A stretch of 64,000 nt of DNA from a bacterium 1xD42-87 (lineage in GTDB: Bacteria > Bacillota > Clostridia > Lachnospirales > Lachnospiraceae). The notes below the pieces were generated by a model that was given only the letters and a program-made list of their open reading frames with translations, did no database searches and was not told the DNA's origin. The stretch is from the NCBI GenBank assembly GCA_003611805.1, contig RAYM01000029.1, forward strand, positions 1 to 64,000, in the 5' to 3' direction. This document shows, in pieces, positions 1 to 8,118 of the stretch; the first letter of the stretch is position 1; each line of letters starts with the position of its first letter. A program made the position numbers and the translations under genes.

Positions 1-44
1 GCCTCTGGCGGAACCAGTAATAGACCCCGGAGGGGTTACAATTA

Positions 45-67
45 AACCCCCATTTGAAATGGGGGTT
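45..67 (+). terminator. Perfect inverted repeat, possible terminator
   Basis: AACCCCCATTT (45-55) and AAATGGGGGTT (57-67) are perfect reverse complements, giving a strong hairpin. An open frame running in from the window edge stops at 43-45 (TAA), directly before it, so this may be the 3' end of an upstream gene of the mobile element. No T-run follows, so terminator function is uncertain. A second small inverted repeat (CCCC-GGA-GGGG) sits at 25-34, inside that frame. Confidence 0.4.
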
Positions 68-164
68 GCTAACTTTGTCCCGTTTACGAAAAAAGGACAC
101 AACCAGTCCCTTTTCAAATAACAATTACAACTTTATAATGGACACACCAGTCAGGAGGGACAGG

Positions 165-500
165 ATGATAAGTATGGAAGGTACGAATTTAGGGGTAACA
201 GTTAAAAAACTGCGGGAAACAAGGGGCATGAGCAGGATCGAACTATCGGAGGCAGTCGGTATCAGTGAATCCCATCTGAAAAAGATTGAGGCCGGGAACC
301 GGCAGCCCGGAATCCAGACATACCGGAAGATGATAGCAGTGCTGGAGGCGGATATTGTCATAAGGGATACGACAGGAACCGTAATGGGGGACTGTACAGC
401 AAGGGCGCAGAAGGTTTTTATGGAAAGTACGGAGGCGCAGGCAATATTTTTGGTGCAGGTTCTGGAGTATATGGCGCAGGCCATAAAATTGATCAAGTAA
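165..500 (+). CDS. Xre-family helix-turn-helix regulator
   Basis: Predicted cytoplasmic DNA-binding regulator of about 111 residues. An HTH_3/Xre domain covers roughly residues 10-62: LGVTVKKLRETRGMSR, then ELSEAVGISESHLKKIEAG, the usual second and recognition helices. The C-terminal half is a short helical segment without a recognised domain. The frame stays open upstream to 54, but the ATG at 165 is preceded at the right distance by AGGAGGG (153-159), so I start there. It lies upstream of the serine recombinase operon in what looks like a mobile element, where such repressors often control excision or transfer genes; that role here is inference. Confidence 0.75.
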   Translation: MISMEGTNLGVTVKKLRETRGMSRIELSEAVGISESHLKKIEAGNRQPGIQTYRKMIAVLEADIVIRDTTGTVMGDCTARAQKVFMESTEAQAIFLVQVLEYMAQAIKLIK

Positions 501-1178
501 AGAAAAGGGCCGGCTGTTGCGGGTCTGCCCGGAATGATCTTTTTTAGGTGGTTCCGGGCAGGCCTGTAACGAAAGGATAAATAGGTAAGATACTATGAAG
601 ATAAATGCCGCGTGGCAGACTATGAACCTTGACAACAAATGTTTCGGCATTTTTTATCTGCCGGAACTGAATATCAGTATGTAAGAACACAAAACATTCG
701 GAACATTGGAAGATGATGAGGGGAGAGCTTCGCGGAGAAATATTTGCCTGCAGAGAGGTATGTGGCAGGAATTTGACGCAGGTGGAACGAGGAATCGTAA
801 CAGAAGAAGGAAAAATATGAGCGGCATTCCCGGCATGGGGCAGCGTTGGCAGGCTGCCTTGAAGCTCCGGGTGATAATGATACCTCTGCCGGAGAACAAG
901 GCAGCCGGAGCGGCGTCCGGGGTATGCTGCAGTGGGAAAGGGTGCTGCAGGGTATCAGGCGGCTATGCTGGGCGATCCTTACATATTCCGTCCCACACCG
1001 GGGGAGAGAAAATAAAAATCCATGGCAGGGCATTATGCCCTGTCTTGGCGTGTGGGGATTACTTTTTGTGGAAGAGAAGGGAAACACCGGAGAAAGAGTG
1101 CATATCAGGCAGGATGAGATACATTGGGGAATAGGACATACTTTGTGTCAAATATAATGTAACATTGGAGGGCTTCAT
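501..1178. other. Stretch without a convincing gene inside the mobile element
   Basis: About 680 bp with no frame that looks clearly coding. Two short frames are possible: 595-684 (29 codons) and 713-820 (35 codons, or 34 from the second ATG at 716), each with only a weak ribosome site. Two longer frames, 706-1134 and 846-1157, overlap each other and have low-complexity, unprotein-like translations; the second has no ATG start. The stretch may be a decayed gene or a non-coding or regulatory part of the element. Confidence 0.4.
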
Positions 1179-1448
1179 ATGCATTTATCAAAGGAAGAGT
1201 TACAGAAGATGGAGCAGATGGACATAAGGGATGCAGTGCCGGAAGAGTTGGTGGATATCAGCGGGATCGAGATTGATATGAAGAAACCCGTCCCCGCCAG
1301 AGTGGAGGAGTATGTGCGGAAAGTAGGAAACCCCTTCCTTGTGAGAGTGGGGGAATATGTGGTGAAGATCGGCTATTCGGACCAGGCAGGGACACTGAAC
1401 GACAGGATGAAGCAGTATATCAGGAAGGTTGCTGAGATAAAATATTAG
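1179..1448 (+). CDS. Small conserved mobile-element protein (DUF6870-like)
   Basis: 89-residue acidic protein with a good ribosome site (GGAGGG about 6 bases before the ATG). The C-terminal half, with NPFLVRVGEYVVKIGYSD followed by TLNDRMKQYI, resembles small proteins (DUF6870-like, from memory) found next to serine recombinases and conjugation genes in Clostridia. No catalytic motif, signal peptide or membrane segment is visible. Its position just upstream of three recombinases suggests an accessory role in the element, but no function can be assigned. Confidence is high that it is a gene and low on the family name. Confidence 0.6.
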   Translation: MHLSKEELQKMEQMDIRDAVPEELVDISGIEIDMKKPVPARVEEYVRKVGNPFLVRVGEYVVKIGYSDQAGTLNDRMKQYIRKVAEIKY

Positions 1449-1554
1449 CAAAAGCCTTTACAGACAGTGGAAGTTGTGATAATTTATAAGCAGGACAAAA
1501 ATTAACGGAATCCTGACTTTATCAAATGGTACAGACCTCGTAGGACAGGTTTTG

Positions 1555-1580
1555 CTAACTTAAAAAAATAAAGTTAGGAG
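1555..1580 (+). promoter_or_regulatory. Stem-loop next to the ribosome site of the first recombinase
   Basis: CTAACTT (1555-1561) and AAGTTAG (1571-1577) form a 7-bp stem with an A-rich loop. The right arm runs into TAGGAG (1575-1580), the ribosome site of the recombinase starting at 1588, so pairing could limit translation. The 8-mer GCTAACTT at the left arm also occurs at 68-75 near the hairpin upstream of the Xre gene. A regulatory role is inference. Confidence 0.35.
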
Positions 1581-1587
1581 ACGCGCT

Positions 1588-3264
1588 ATGATTAAGAAAC
1601 ACTTATTTTTTGTTGCAATTTATCTCCGTCTGTCAAGGGATGATGAAGATATTGACGGAAGCACGAAAGCAGAGAGCAACAGCATAAGCTCCCAGAGGGA
1701 GCTGATCCGTTCTTATGTCAGGGAACATGATGACATGGAATTCTTCGACATCTATGTGGACGACGGGTATTCCGGAGCAAATTTTGACAGGCCGGAATTC
1801 AGGCGGATGATGGCTGACATTGAGGCGGGAAACGTAAACTGTGTGATTGTAAAGGACTTGTCCAGATTAGGACGAGATTATATAGAAGCCGGGCGGTTGA
1901 TTCAAAAGACCTTCCCGGCTTTTCATGTGCGCTTTATTGCGCTGACAGATAATTATGACAGCCAGACGGCGGACAATAACACGAAATCACTTGTCCTGCC
2001 GGTCAAGAATTTTATCAATGATTCTTACTGCCGGGATATCTCCCAGAAGGTAAAGAGCCACCAGAAGGCAAAAAGGGAGCAGGGGAAATTCATAGGGTCT
2101 TTTGCCATGTACGGATATCTGAAGTCTGTGGAAGACAAGAACCGGCTGACCCCGGACGGGTATGCCGCCGGGATCGTCAGGAAAATATTTGCGTGGAAGA
2201 TCGACGGGATGAGCGCACAGGCCATTGCGCAGCGGCTTGACGGGCTTGGAGTGCTTTCCCCGATGGAATATAAAAAATCCCTTGGGGAACATTATACCAC
2301 CGGCTTCCAGACAAAGACGACCGCGAAATGGTCGGCGGTAGCAGTGATCAGGATACTCACCAATGAAGTGTATACGGGGGTAATGGTACAGGGGAAGAGC
2401 GAGAAGGTCAATTATAAGGTAAAGAAGACCGTGGCGAAGCCGAAGGAAGAGTGGGTACGGGTGGAAGGGACACACGAAGCCATTGTTTCCCGTGAAGATT
2501 TTGGGATCGTGCAGGAACTTCTTAAAGTGGATACCAGGGCGAAAGCCGGAGGGGCGTGTTCTCATCTGTTTTCCGGACTGCTGTTCTGCGGGGACTGTAA
2601 GGAGCCTATGTACCGGAGGGTAAACCGTTATAAAGGTGTGTCGAAGATTCATTTTATCTGTTCCACAAGGAACAGCGGGCAGGGCTGCACCAGACACAGC
2701 ATTCCGGAGGAAGAACTGAAGGAGACCGTATTCCGGACACTGCAGATGCATGTATCCGTCTTTCTGGATGTATGCAGCCAGCTTGAGGATATACAGAAGA
2801 TGGAGGTGGATTTCGGGGAGATTGCCCGGTTTGACAAGGAGATCGAAAGGCTGCATAAGGAGCAGGATAAATATCTGGAACTGCGGGCAGGGCTTCACGA
2901 GGATTTAAAGACCGGCCTGATCACAGAAACGGATTTTAAGAATTTCCGCGCCATTTATGAAAAGAAATATGAGGAGTCAAAACAAGCCCTGCTAAAGCAG
3001 GAAGAAATGCTGAAACATCTGTTTAAAAACGGCGTTTCTTCCGGCATGAGGCTTGAACGGTTCAAGGAAGCAATGGAGCTTACGGAACTTGACCGTGACA
3101 CGCTGTTATGTTTTATCAGGCGGATAGAAGTTTTTGAAGAGAAAAAAGTCTATGTGGAATTCCGGTGGCAGGAGGAATTTAACAAGATGCTTGTCCTGCA
3201 GGAGTATATGGCGTCAAGGACGGAAAGCAGAGAGGGGCGCTTACATAATGGCAAGGACATCTAA
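1588..3264 (+). CDS. Large serine recombinase 1 of 3
   Basis: 558-residue large serine recombinase of the TndX/TnpX type, which cuts and rejoins DNA at att sites to move an element. Domains in order: resolvase catalytic domain (about 8-155) with nucleophile Ser16 in IYLRLSRDD and the VKDLSRLGRD arginine motif; Recombinase domain (about 170-290); zinc ribbon (about 330-365) with FCGDC and a distal cysteine pair; a long coiled coil (about 410-480); and a C-terminal DNA-binding tail. All key residues are present. It overlaps the next recombinase by 17 bases, so the two are co-translated. It is first in a three-gene operon. Confidence 0.93.
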   Translation: MIKKHLFFVAIYLRLSRDDEDIDGSTKAESNSISSQRELIRSYVREHDDMEFFDIYVDDGYSGANFDRPEFRRMMADIEAGNVNCVIVKDLSRLGRDYIEAGRLIQKTFPAFHVRFIALTDNYDSQTADNNTKSLVLPVKNFINDSYCRDISQKVKSHQKAKREQGKFIGSFAMYGYLKSVEDKNRLTPDGYAAGIVRKIFAWKIDGMSAQAIAQRLDGLGVLSPMEYKKSLGEHYTTGFQTKTTAKWSAVAVIRILTNEVYTGVMVQGKSEKVNYKVKKTVAKPKEEWVRVEGTHEAIVSREDFGIVQELLKVDTRAKAGGACSHLFSGLLFCGDCKEPMYRRVNRYKGVSKIHFICSTRNSGQGCTRHSIPEEELKETVFRTLQMHVSVFLDVCSQLEDIQKMEVDFGEIARFDKEIERLHKEQDKYLELRAGLHEDLKTGLITETDFKNFRAIYEKKYEESKQALLKQEEMLKHLFKNGVSSGMRLERFKEAMELTELDRDTLLCFIRRIEVFEEKKVYVEFRWQEEFNKMLVLQEYMASRTESREGRLHNGKDI

Positions 3265-4969
3265 GAAAAAGCAGGAGATAAGAAAGAAGCCTGTAAAGAT
3301 TTATTATGTGGGCATTTATGCAAGGCTCTCTGTTGATTCCGGTGACAGGAAAAATGAATCCATTGAAACGCAGGTGGAGATCATAAAGGCATTTATCGCA
3401 CAGCACGATGATATGGTGATATATGGTGTTTATACGGATCTGGGAAAGACCGGCACCAGCTTTGAGCGGGAAGGGTTTGAGCGCATGATGCGCGATGTGC
3501 GGGCGCGTAAGATCGACTGCATTATTGTAAAGGACCTGTCAAGGTTTGGCAGGAACCATATCGAGACGGGGAATTATATTGAGAAAATATTCCCTTTCAT
3601 GGGTGTACGTTTTATCGCTGTCACCGACAAATTTGACAGTATGGATATATCTGGACAGAATGAGACCATGAGCGTAAACCTCAAGAATCTGGTAAACGAA
3701 ATGTACGCAAGGGACATAGCGGTGAAGGTAAAAGCCAGCAAGAGGGCGAAATGGGAGCAGGGGAGTTACACCGGCGGCATACCGCCTTATGGGTATAGGG
3801 CTGAGTGGATAGACGGTAAAAAATATCTTTTTATTGAAGAGGATACTGCGCAGATCGTAAGAAAAATATATGAATTATTCCTTTCCGGTAAAAACAGGAA
3901 AGAGATTGTTATATGGCTTTATGAAAATAAGGTTGCCAGACCGGCACAGTATCATAAAACAGGGCAGGTTTACTGTCAGGATGAGGGGGAACTGGAGCAA
4001 TGGTCCAAGGAGACAGTCAAGGTGATGCTGAAAAATCCGGTATATATGGGATTTCTTGTCCAGGGATGTACCTGTGGGAAAGACTATATGATGCGTAAGC
4101 GGCATGATGTCGATCCGGAAGACTGGTCGGTAAGGGAACGCACCCATGAGGCTATCATCTGTGAAGAATTGTTTTTGGAGGCAGCCGAGAAATTTGAGGA
4201 ATCTTCCAAGCATTGTAACAGGGATGGGTTTTCAAAAGCGGTTCCCATGGGAGAGGATATCTTTGCAGACGTCCTTTACTGCGGTGACTGTGGTGCAAAG
4301 ATGAGAAAGGTTGCGATCATAAAGGAGTTCAGTTCAAAGGATAGGGTCAGGACATACAGTTATAAATGCCCGAAATCCAGCAGGATAGACGGGCTTAAAT
4401 GTCCGGGGAAAAGCATAACCATGGAAGCGCTTACTAAAATAGTGAAAGAAGCGATCCGGCAGGAATTTACCCTGTCTGGCATGCGCCCGAAGGACCTTGT
4501 GGAGATGAATGAACGGGAAATGGAGACGCTGAAAGAGAGTTGGAACGGGCAGCTTGCCATGATCGAAAGGAAGCTGGAGGGAATAACAAAGGCCGGAAGT
4601 GAACAGTACCTGAAATACCGGAGCGGGGAGATAGATGAAAAGGGATTTAGGATGGCGAAGGAAGAGAATGACAAAAAAGCAGATTCCCTTCGCGCGGAGA
4701 GCAGGGATATTACAGAGAAATTAAGGGAGATTGATTCTGAAACGGTAAGGAAGAACCACTTCCTGCGTACCCTGATGAAGGGAAGCGAAAAGGGGGAACT
4801 GACGGCGGAGATTGTCAGGGCGCTGTTTGAGAGAATAGAGATTTATCCGGGACGCAGGGTAAAAACGGTCTTTGCTTTTAAGCGGAGTGAGATACTGTCG
4901 GGAGAAGGGGAAAATCCTGCGCAGCCTGCCGGAGATTCAGCTTCGGGGAACAGAAGGGAGGGCTGTTAA
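3248..4969 (+). CDS. Large serine recombinase 2 of 3
   Basis: 573-residue large serine recombinase from the ATG at 3248, chosen because the upstream part of the frame lies inside recombinase 1 and translates to non-conserved sequence. Nucleophile Ser28 sits in GIYARLSVDSGD, and IVKDLSRFGRN gives the catalytic arginines. A Recombinase domain (about 180-300), a zinc ribbon (YCGDCGAKM and a later KCP...CPG pair) and a coiled coil (about 420-510) follow. The lysine-rich N-terminal extension (about 18 residues) is distinctive. It ends one base before recombinase 3 begins, so translation is probably coupled across all three. Confidence 0.93.
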   Translation: MARTSKKKQEIRKKPVKIYYVGIYARLSVDSGDRKNESIETQVEIIKAFIAQHDDMVIYGVYTDLGKTGTSFEREGFERMMRDVRARKIDCIIVKDLSRFGRNHIETGNYIEKIFPFMGVRFIAVTDKFDSMDISGQNETMSVNLKNLVNEMYARDIAVKVKASKRAKWEQGSYTGGIPPYGYRAEWIDGKKYLFIEEDTAQIVRKIYELFLSGKNRKEIVIWLYENKVARPAQYHKTGQVYCQDEGELEQWSKETVKVMLKNPVYMGFLVQGCTCGKDYMMRKRHDVDPEDWSVRERTHEAIICEELFLEAAEKFEESSKHCNRDGFSKAVPMGEDIFADVLYCGDCGAKMRKVAIIKEFSSKDRVRTYSYKCPKSSRIDGLKCPGKSITMEALTKIVKEAIRQEFTLSGMRPKDLVEMNEREMETLKESWNGQLAMIERKLEGITKAGSEQYLKYRSGEIDEKGFRMAKEENDKKADSLRAESRDITEKLREIDSETVRKNHFLRTLMKGSEKGELTAEIVRALFERIEIYPGRRVKTVFAFKRSEILSGEGENPAQPAGDSASGNRREGC

Positions 4970-4970
4970 G

Positions 4971-6203
4971 ATGAAGAGATACATCATTGCAATCTATATC
5001 CGCTTATCCAAGGAAGATGATAAATGGAAGGAAGAAAGCAACAGTATCACCATGCAGAGGGTGCTTTTGAAAAAGTATATCGAGGAACACTTTGCAGACT
5101 ATGAGGTTATCGAGTTCTGTGATGACGGTTATACAGGCACAAACTTTGAACGTCCGGGTATGCAGGAAATGCTCTGCAGGATAAGGGACGGTGAGATCGA
5201 CTGTGTCATTGTAAAGGATTTTTCAAGGTTTGCAAGGGATTACGTTGAGCTTGGCTCTTATCTGGAACAGATCTTCCCATTCCTTGGCGTCCGTTTCATT
5301 TCCGTGAATGACGGTTATGACAGTATCAATTATCAGGGGAGCATTGCCGATATTGACGTGAATTTTAAGAACCTGCTGTATGACCTGTACAGCAAGGACT
5401 TGTCAGAGAAGGTACGCTCTTCCCTTGCCATAAGAAAGGAAAAGGGACAGTATGTAAGTGGAAACAGCCCGTTTGGTTATGAGAAAGACTCGGAGGACAG
5501 GCATGCCCTGCTAATTGCGGAAGATGAAGCGGAGGTTGTCAGGCGGATATTTTCCCTTACGCTGGACGGGTGGACATCAGTGCAGGTCGCAAAGCTTTTT
5601 AATAAGGAAGGGGTTAAGACACCGGTTGAATTTAAGATAGAAAAGGGACGGACCAGCAGACAGCCCAAAGGGGAAAGGTTTTTGTGGAGCAGCAGTACGG
5701 TCTGCCAGATATTACGGAATGAGATTTATGTCGGAAATATCGTGCAGAAAAAGTATGTAAAGGATTTTGTGGGTGGAAAGAACCACATAAAACCCCGTGA
5801 AGAGTGGCTTGTCTCTTACGGGCATCATGAACCTATTATAAATAAGGAAGATTTTGATAAGGTGCAGGCGAGCAGGGGGCAAAAAAGACCGCCGCAGCAC
5901 AACCAGACACACCCGCTTGTGGGGAAGCTGGTATGCGGCTGCTGTAAGAAAAACCTGCATTACCGCAGGGGATTAAACCCATATTTCACCTGTGGGCAGC
6001 GTTATTCCAATACAATGGAAAACTGCGTCAGTAAAGTAAACGCAATGTTTATGGAGCAGTATATCCTTTGGATGATGCAGGATAAGCTGCAGAAGGATGG
6101 GGATCTGTCAAAAGAGATGATAGAGAGTTATATTGATAAGATTGAAGTTTATGATGAGAAGCATATAGAAATTCTGTGGAAGGAAAGTGCGGGGCAGTAT
6201 TAG
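4971..6203 (+). CDS. Large serine recombinase 3 of 3, short form
   Basis: 410-residue serine recombinase with nucleophile Ser13 in IYIRLSKEDD and the VKDFSRFARD motif. It has the catalytic, Recombinase and zinc-ribbon domains (VCGCCKKNL, then FTCGQ and a later Cys), but lacks the long coiled-coil insertion of its two partners and ends soon after the ribbon. Coiled coils in this family mediate synapsis and directionality (established for phage integrases), so the short form may have a different partner role; that is inference. It lies about 140 bp from the apparent right end of the element. Confidence 0.92.
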   Translation: MKRYIIAIYIRLSKEDDKWKEESNSITMQRVLLKKYIEEHFADYEVIEFCDDGYTGTNFERPGMQEMLCRIRDGEIDCVIVKDFSRFARDYVELGSYLEQIFPFLGVRFISVNDGYDSINYQGSIADIDVNFKNLLYDLYSKDLSEKVRSSLAIRKEKGQYVSGNSPFGYEKDSEDRHALLIAEDEAEVVRRIFSLTLDGWTSVQVAKLFNKEGVKTPVEFKIEKGRTSRQPKGERFLWSSSTVCQILRNEIYVGNIVQKKYVKDFVGGKNHIKPREEWLVSYGHHEPIINKEDFDKVQASRGQKRPPQHNQTHPLVGKLVCGCCKKNLHYRRGLNPYFTCGQRYSNTMENCVSKVNAMFMEQYILWMMQDKLQKDGDLSKEMIESYIDKIEVYDEKHIEILWKESAGQY

Positions 6204-6230
6204 GCAGTACGGAGTGTTTTGCAGTAATTT

Positions 6231-6246
6231 TACAATGGGTATTGTA
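6231..6246. repeat. Inverted repeat near the element end
   Basis: TACAAT (6231-6236) and ATTGTA (6241-6246) are reverse complements separated by GGGT, between the last recombinase and the junction with the protease gene. Serine recombinases of this class bind imperfect inverted repeats flanking the crossover, so it could be a binding site. It is short and could also be chance. Confidence 0.3.
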
Positions 6247-6339
6247 TTTTGAAGCAATAGCTTAACAGCAGGTGGCTTTTTAGTAGGGAAAAGCGGTATA
6301 ATCATTGAAAATAGGGTAAAAAAATTGCTTGCAAAGGCT

Positions 6340-6354
6340 TGACATTAGAGGGGA
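6340..6354. other. Inferred right attachment junction of the mobile element
   Basis: Homology to S8 proteases begins abruptly with GIGNHPDF, encoded from about 6351. In an intact protease the catalytic Asp-Thr-Gly would come directly before it, but the upstream codons read TLE and belong to AT-rich DNA downstream of the recombinases. This places the element-chromosome junction at about 6348-6354, within GAGGGGATTGG. The exact crossover dinucleotide cannot be fixed from one end. Confidence 0.6.
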
Positions 6355-7181
6355 TTGGCAATCACCCAGATTTTGAGGACAGGGTGGTTGCCTTTCGTGA
6401 TTTTGTGAACGGCAGGCAGGAGCGCTACGACGACAGCGGGCACGGAACCCATGTGGCGGGATGCATCGGCGGGAGCGGGCGCCTTTCCAATGGTCGTTTC
6501 AGCGGGATTGCGCCCACCTGCAGGCTCTGTGTCGGGAAGGTTCTCGATGAGAGGGGGGAGGGCAGCATAGAGAGCATGTACCATGGTCTCCTCTGGGTTC
6601 TGGAGAACCGGCTGCGCTATCGGATCCGCGTGCTCAACATTTCTGTTGGTATCGGAGACGATGGGGATAAAGAGAGGGTAGAGGAGCTTTCGGGGCTTTT
6701 GGAGAGGGTCTGTGAGCAGGGAGTGGTGGTGGTCTGCGCAGCGGGAAACAAAGGACCGGGGGAGGGCACGCTCTCGCCGCTCGGGGAAAGCCGCAGGGTC
6801 ATTACCGTGGGCTGCCACGAGGGCGGATATTTTGGCGCGAGAAAGGATCTGTGTGAAAATTATTCCGGCAGGGGGCGGGAGGACCTTCCCTACAGAAAGC
6901 CTGATCTGGTGGCACCGGGTACGGATGTGGTTTCCTGCAATCTGACGTGGTACCAGGACAGGAGGGGTGTATACCGGGACCCTTACACGAAGAAAAGCGG
7001 CACCTCCATGGCTACGCCTATTGTCTCAGGCGCGGCGGCGCTCTATCTGCAGAAATACCCTTATAGCAACAGCAGCCAGGTGAAGCGGCAGATGATCTAT
7101 ACGGCAAGAGATCTGGGGATAGAGTGGAATAGACAGGGCTGGGGGATGCTGGATATACAAAATTTATGCAGATATTATTGA
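6350..7181 (+). pseudogene. Subtilisin-like S8 protease, 5' end removed by element insertion
   Basis: The frame (open from a TTG at 6339) encodes the C-terminal part of a subtilase. The active-site His is in SGHGTHVAG (residue 35 counted from the TTG), the oxyanion region in VVVCAAGNKGP, and the nucleophile Ser223 in SGTSMATPIVSGAA. The region that should carry the catalytic Asp (DTG) is absent and replaced by element sequence, so the product as read cannot form the Asp-His-Ser triad. No ribosome site precedes the TTG. The missing 5' part should lie at the other end of the element, outside this window; precise excision would restore the gene. The stop codon overlaps the -35 box of the next promoter. 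Confidence 0.8.
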
Positions 7182-7206
7182 CAGAGCAGGGTATATTGTA
7201 TACAAT
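7178..7206 (+). promoter_or_regulatory. Promoter of the GntR gene with an operator-like palindrome
   Basis: TTGACA (7178-7183), a 17-base spacer and TACAAT (7201-7206) make a near-consensus sigma-A promoter. The last 12 bases, ATTGTATACAAT (7195-7206), are a perfect palindrome matching the TnGT-AC-nA core used by FadR-type GntR regulators, and they overlap the -10 box. Binding of the downstream regulator here would block its own transcription and perhaps that of icd. Confidence 0.65.
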
Positions 7207-7317
7207 TATACGAGGTAAAGGGAAAACGGGTGTTGTGCAGCCGTATATACTGCACGGTCTCGTTTATGCGCCGCCAGAGGAAAAGAAAACAGAGCGGTGC
7301 AGAAGTGAGGAATTGAA

Positions 7318-8031
7318 ATGACGAACTATGATAAGAAGTATGATGCGAACGACAAGTATTCCCTGCGGGGGCGTGTATTCCAGAAGCTGCGGGAGGATAT
7401 TCTGAGCGGCAAGTATAAGGAGCACGAAGAACTAAAGGAAGTGGCGATCGGGGAGGAACTCGGTGTGAGCCGTACCCCGGTCAGAGAGGCGTTCAGACAG
7501 CTTGAGTTGGAGGGGCTGATTCGGATTGTCCCCAATAAGGGCGCTTATGTGACGGGAATTACGGCGAAGGATGTGAAGGACATTTACATGATACGTTCCC
7601 TGCTGGAAGGACTGTGCGCCCGTCTTGCTACGGAGAAGATTTCGAAAGAACAGATGGAGGAGATGGAGGAAAATATCTATCTGGCGGACTTCCACGAGGA
7701 TAAGGGGCATTTAGACCAGATCGCGGAGTTGGACAACCGCTTTCACGATATCCTGTATGAAGCCTGTGATTCCAAGCTTTTGGAGCATACCCTGAAGGAC
7801 TTCCACCGCTATGTGCTGCGCGTCAGACAGAAGACGCTGGCGACCAATACGAGAGGACGGGCTTCCAACGACGAGCACAGACAGATTATGGAGGCGATCA
7901 AGGCGGGGGACGCGGAGCTTGCGGAGAAGCTGGCGAATCAGCATATGATTAACGCCTACGACAATATGGTGAAAAATGGTCTGAAAGAGATTTACGGGGA
8001 GAATATGGACGAGAACGGCAGGGACGAGTAA
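7318..8031 (+). CDS. GntR-family regulator with FCD ligand domain
   Basis: 237-residue transcription regulator of the FadR subfamily. The N-terminal winged helix (about 15-80) contains GEELGVSRTPVREAFRQLE, the signature of GntR proteins. The C-terminal FCD domain (about 90-215) is all helical and keeps likely metal ligands (Asp/His in ELDNRFHDIL, later His residues in DEHRQI and NQHMINAY), so its effector is probably a small organic acid. It lies 87 bp upstream of icd in the same direction without a terminator between them, so it may control isocitrate dehydrogenase as well as itself. The effector is unknown. Confidence 0.88.
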   Translation: MTNYDKKYDANDKYSLRGRVFQKLREDILSGKYKEHEELKEVAIGEELGVSRTPVREAFRQLELEGLIRIVPNKGAYVTGITAKDVKDIYMIRSLLEGLCARLATEKISKEQMEEMEENIYLADFHEDKGHLDQIAELDNRFHDILYEACDSKLLEHTLKDFHRYVLRVRQKTLATNTRGRASNDEHRQIMEAIKAGDAELAEKLANQHMINAYDNMVKNGLKEIYGENMDENGRDE

Positions 8032-8118
8032 GCGGCTTAGAGGATCATAACTGTTAAATAAATAATGGGTAAAAATTGTGACGGCGCGAAACAGCGGCGG
8101 GAAAGGTGACGAAAATTT

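Noticed and set aside
706..1157. Overlapping frames 706-1134 and 846-1157 as genes
   Set aside because: They overlap in different frames, the second lacks an ATG, ribosome sites are poor and the translations do not look like folded proteins.
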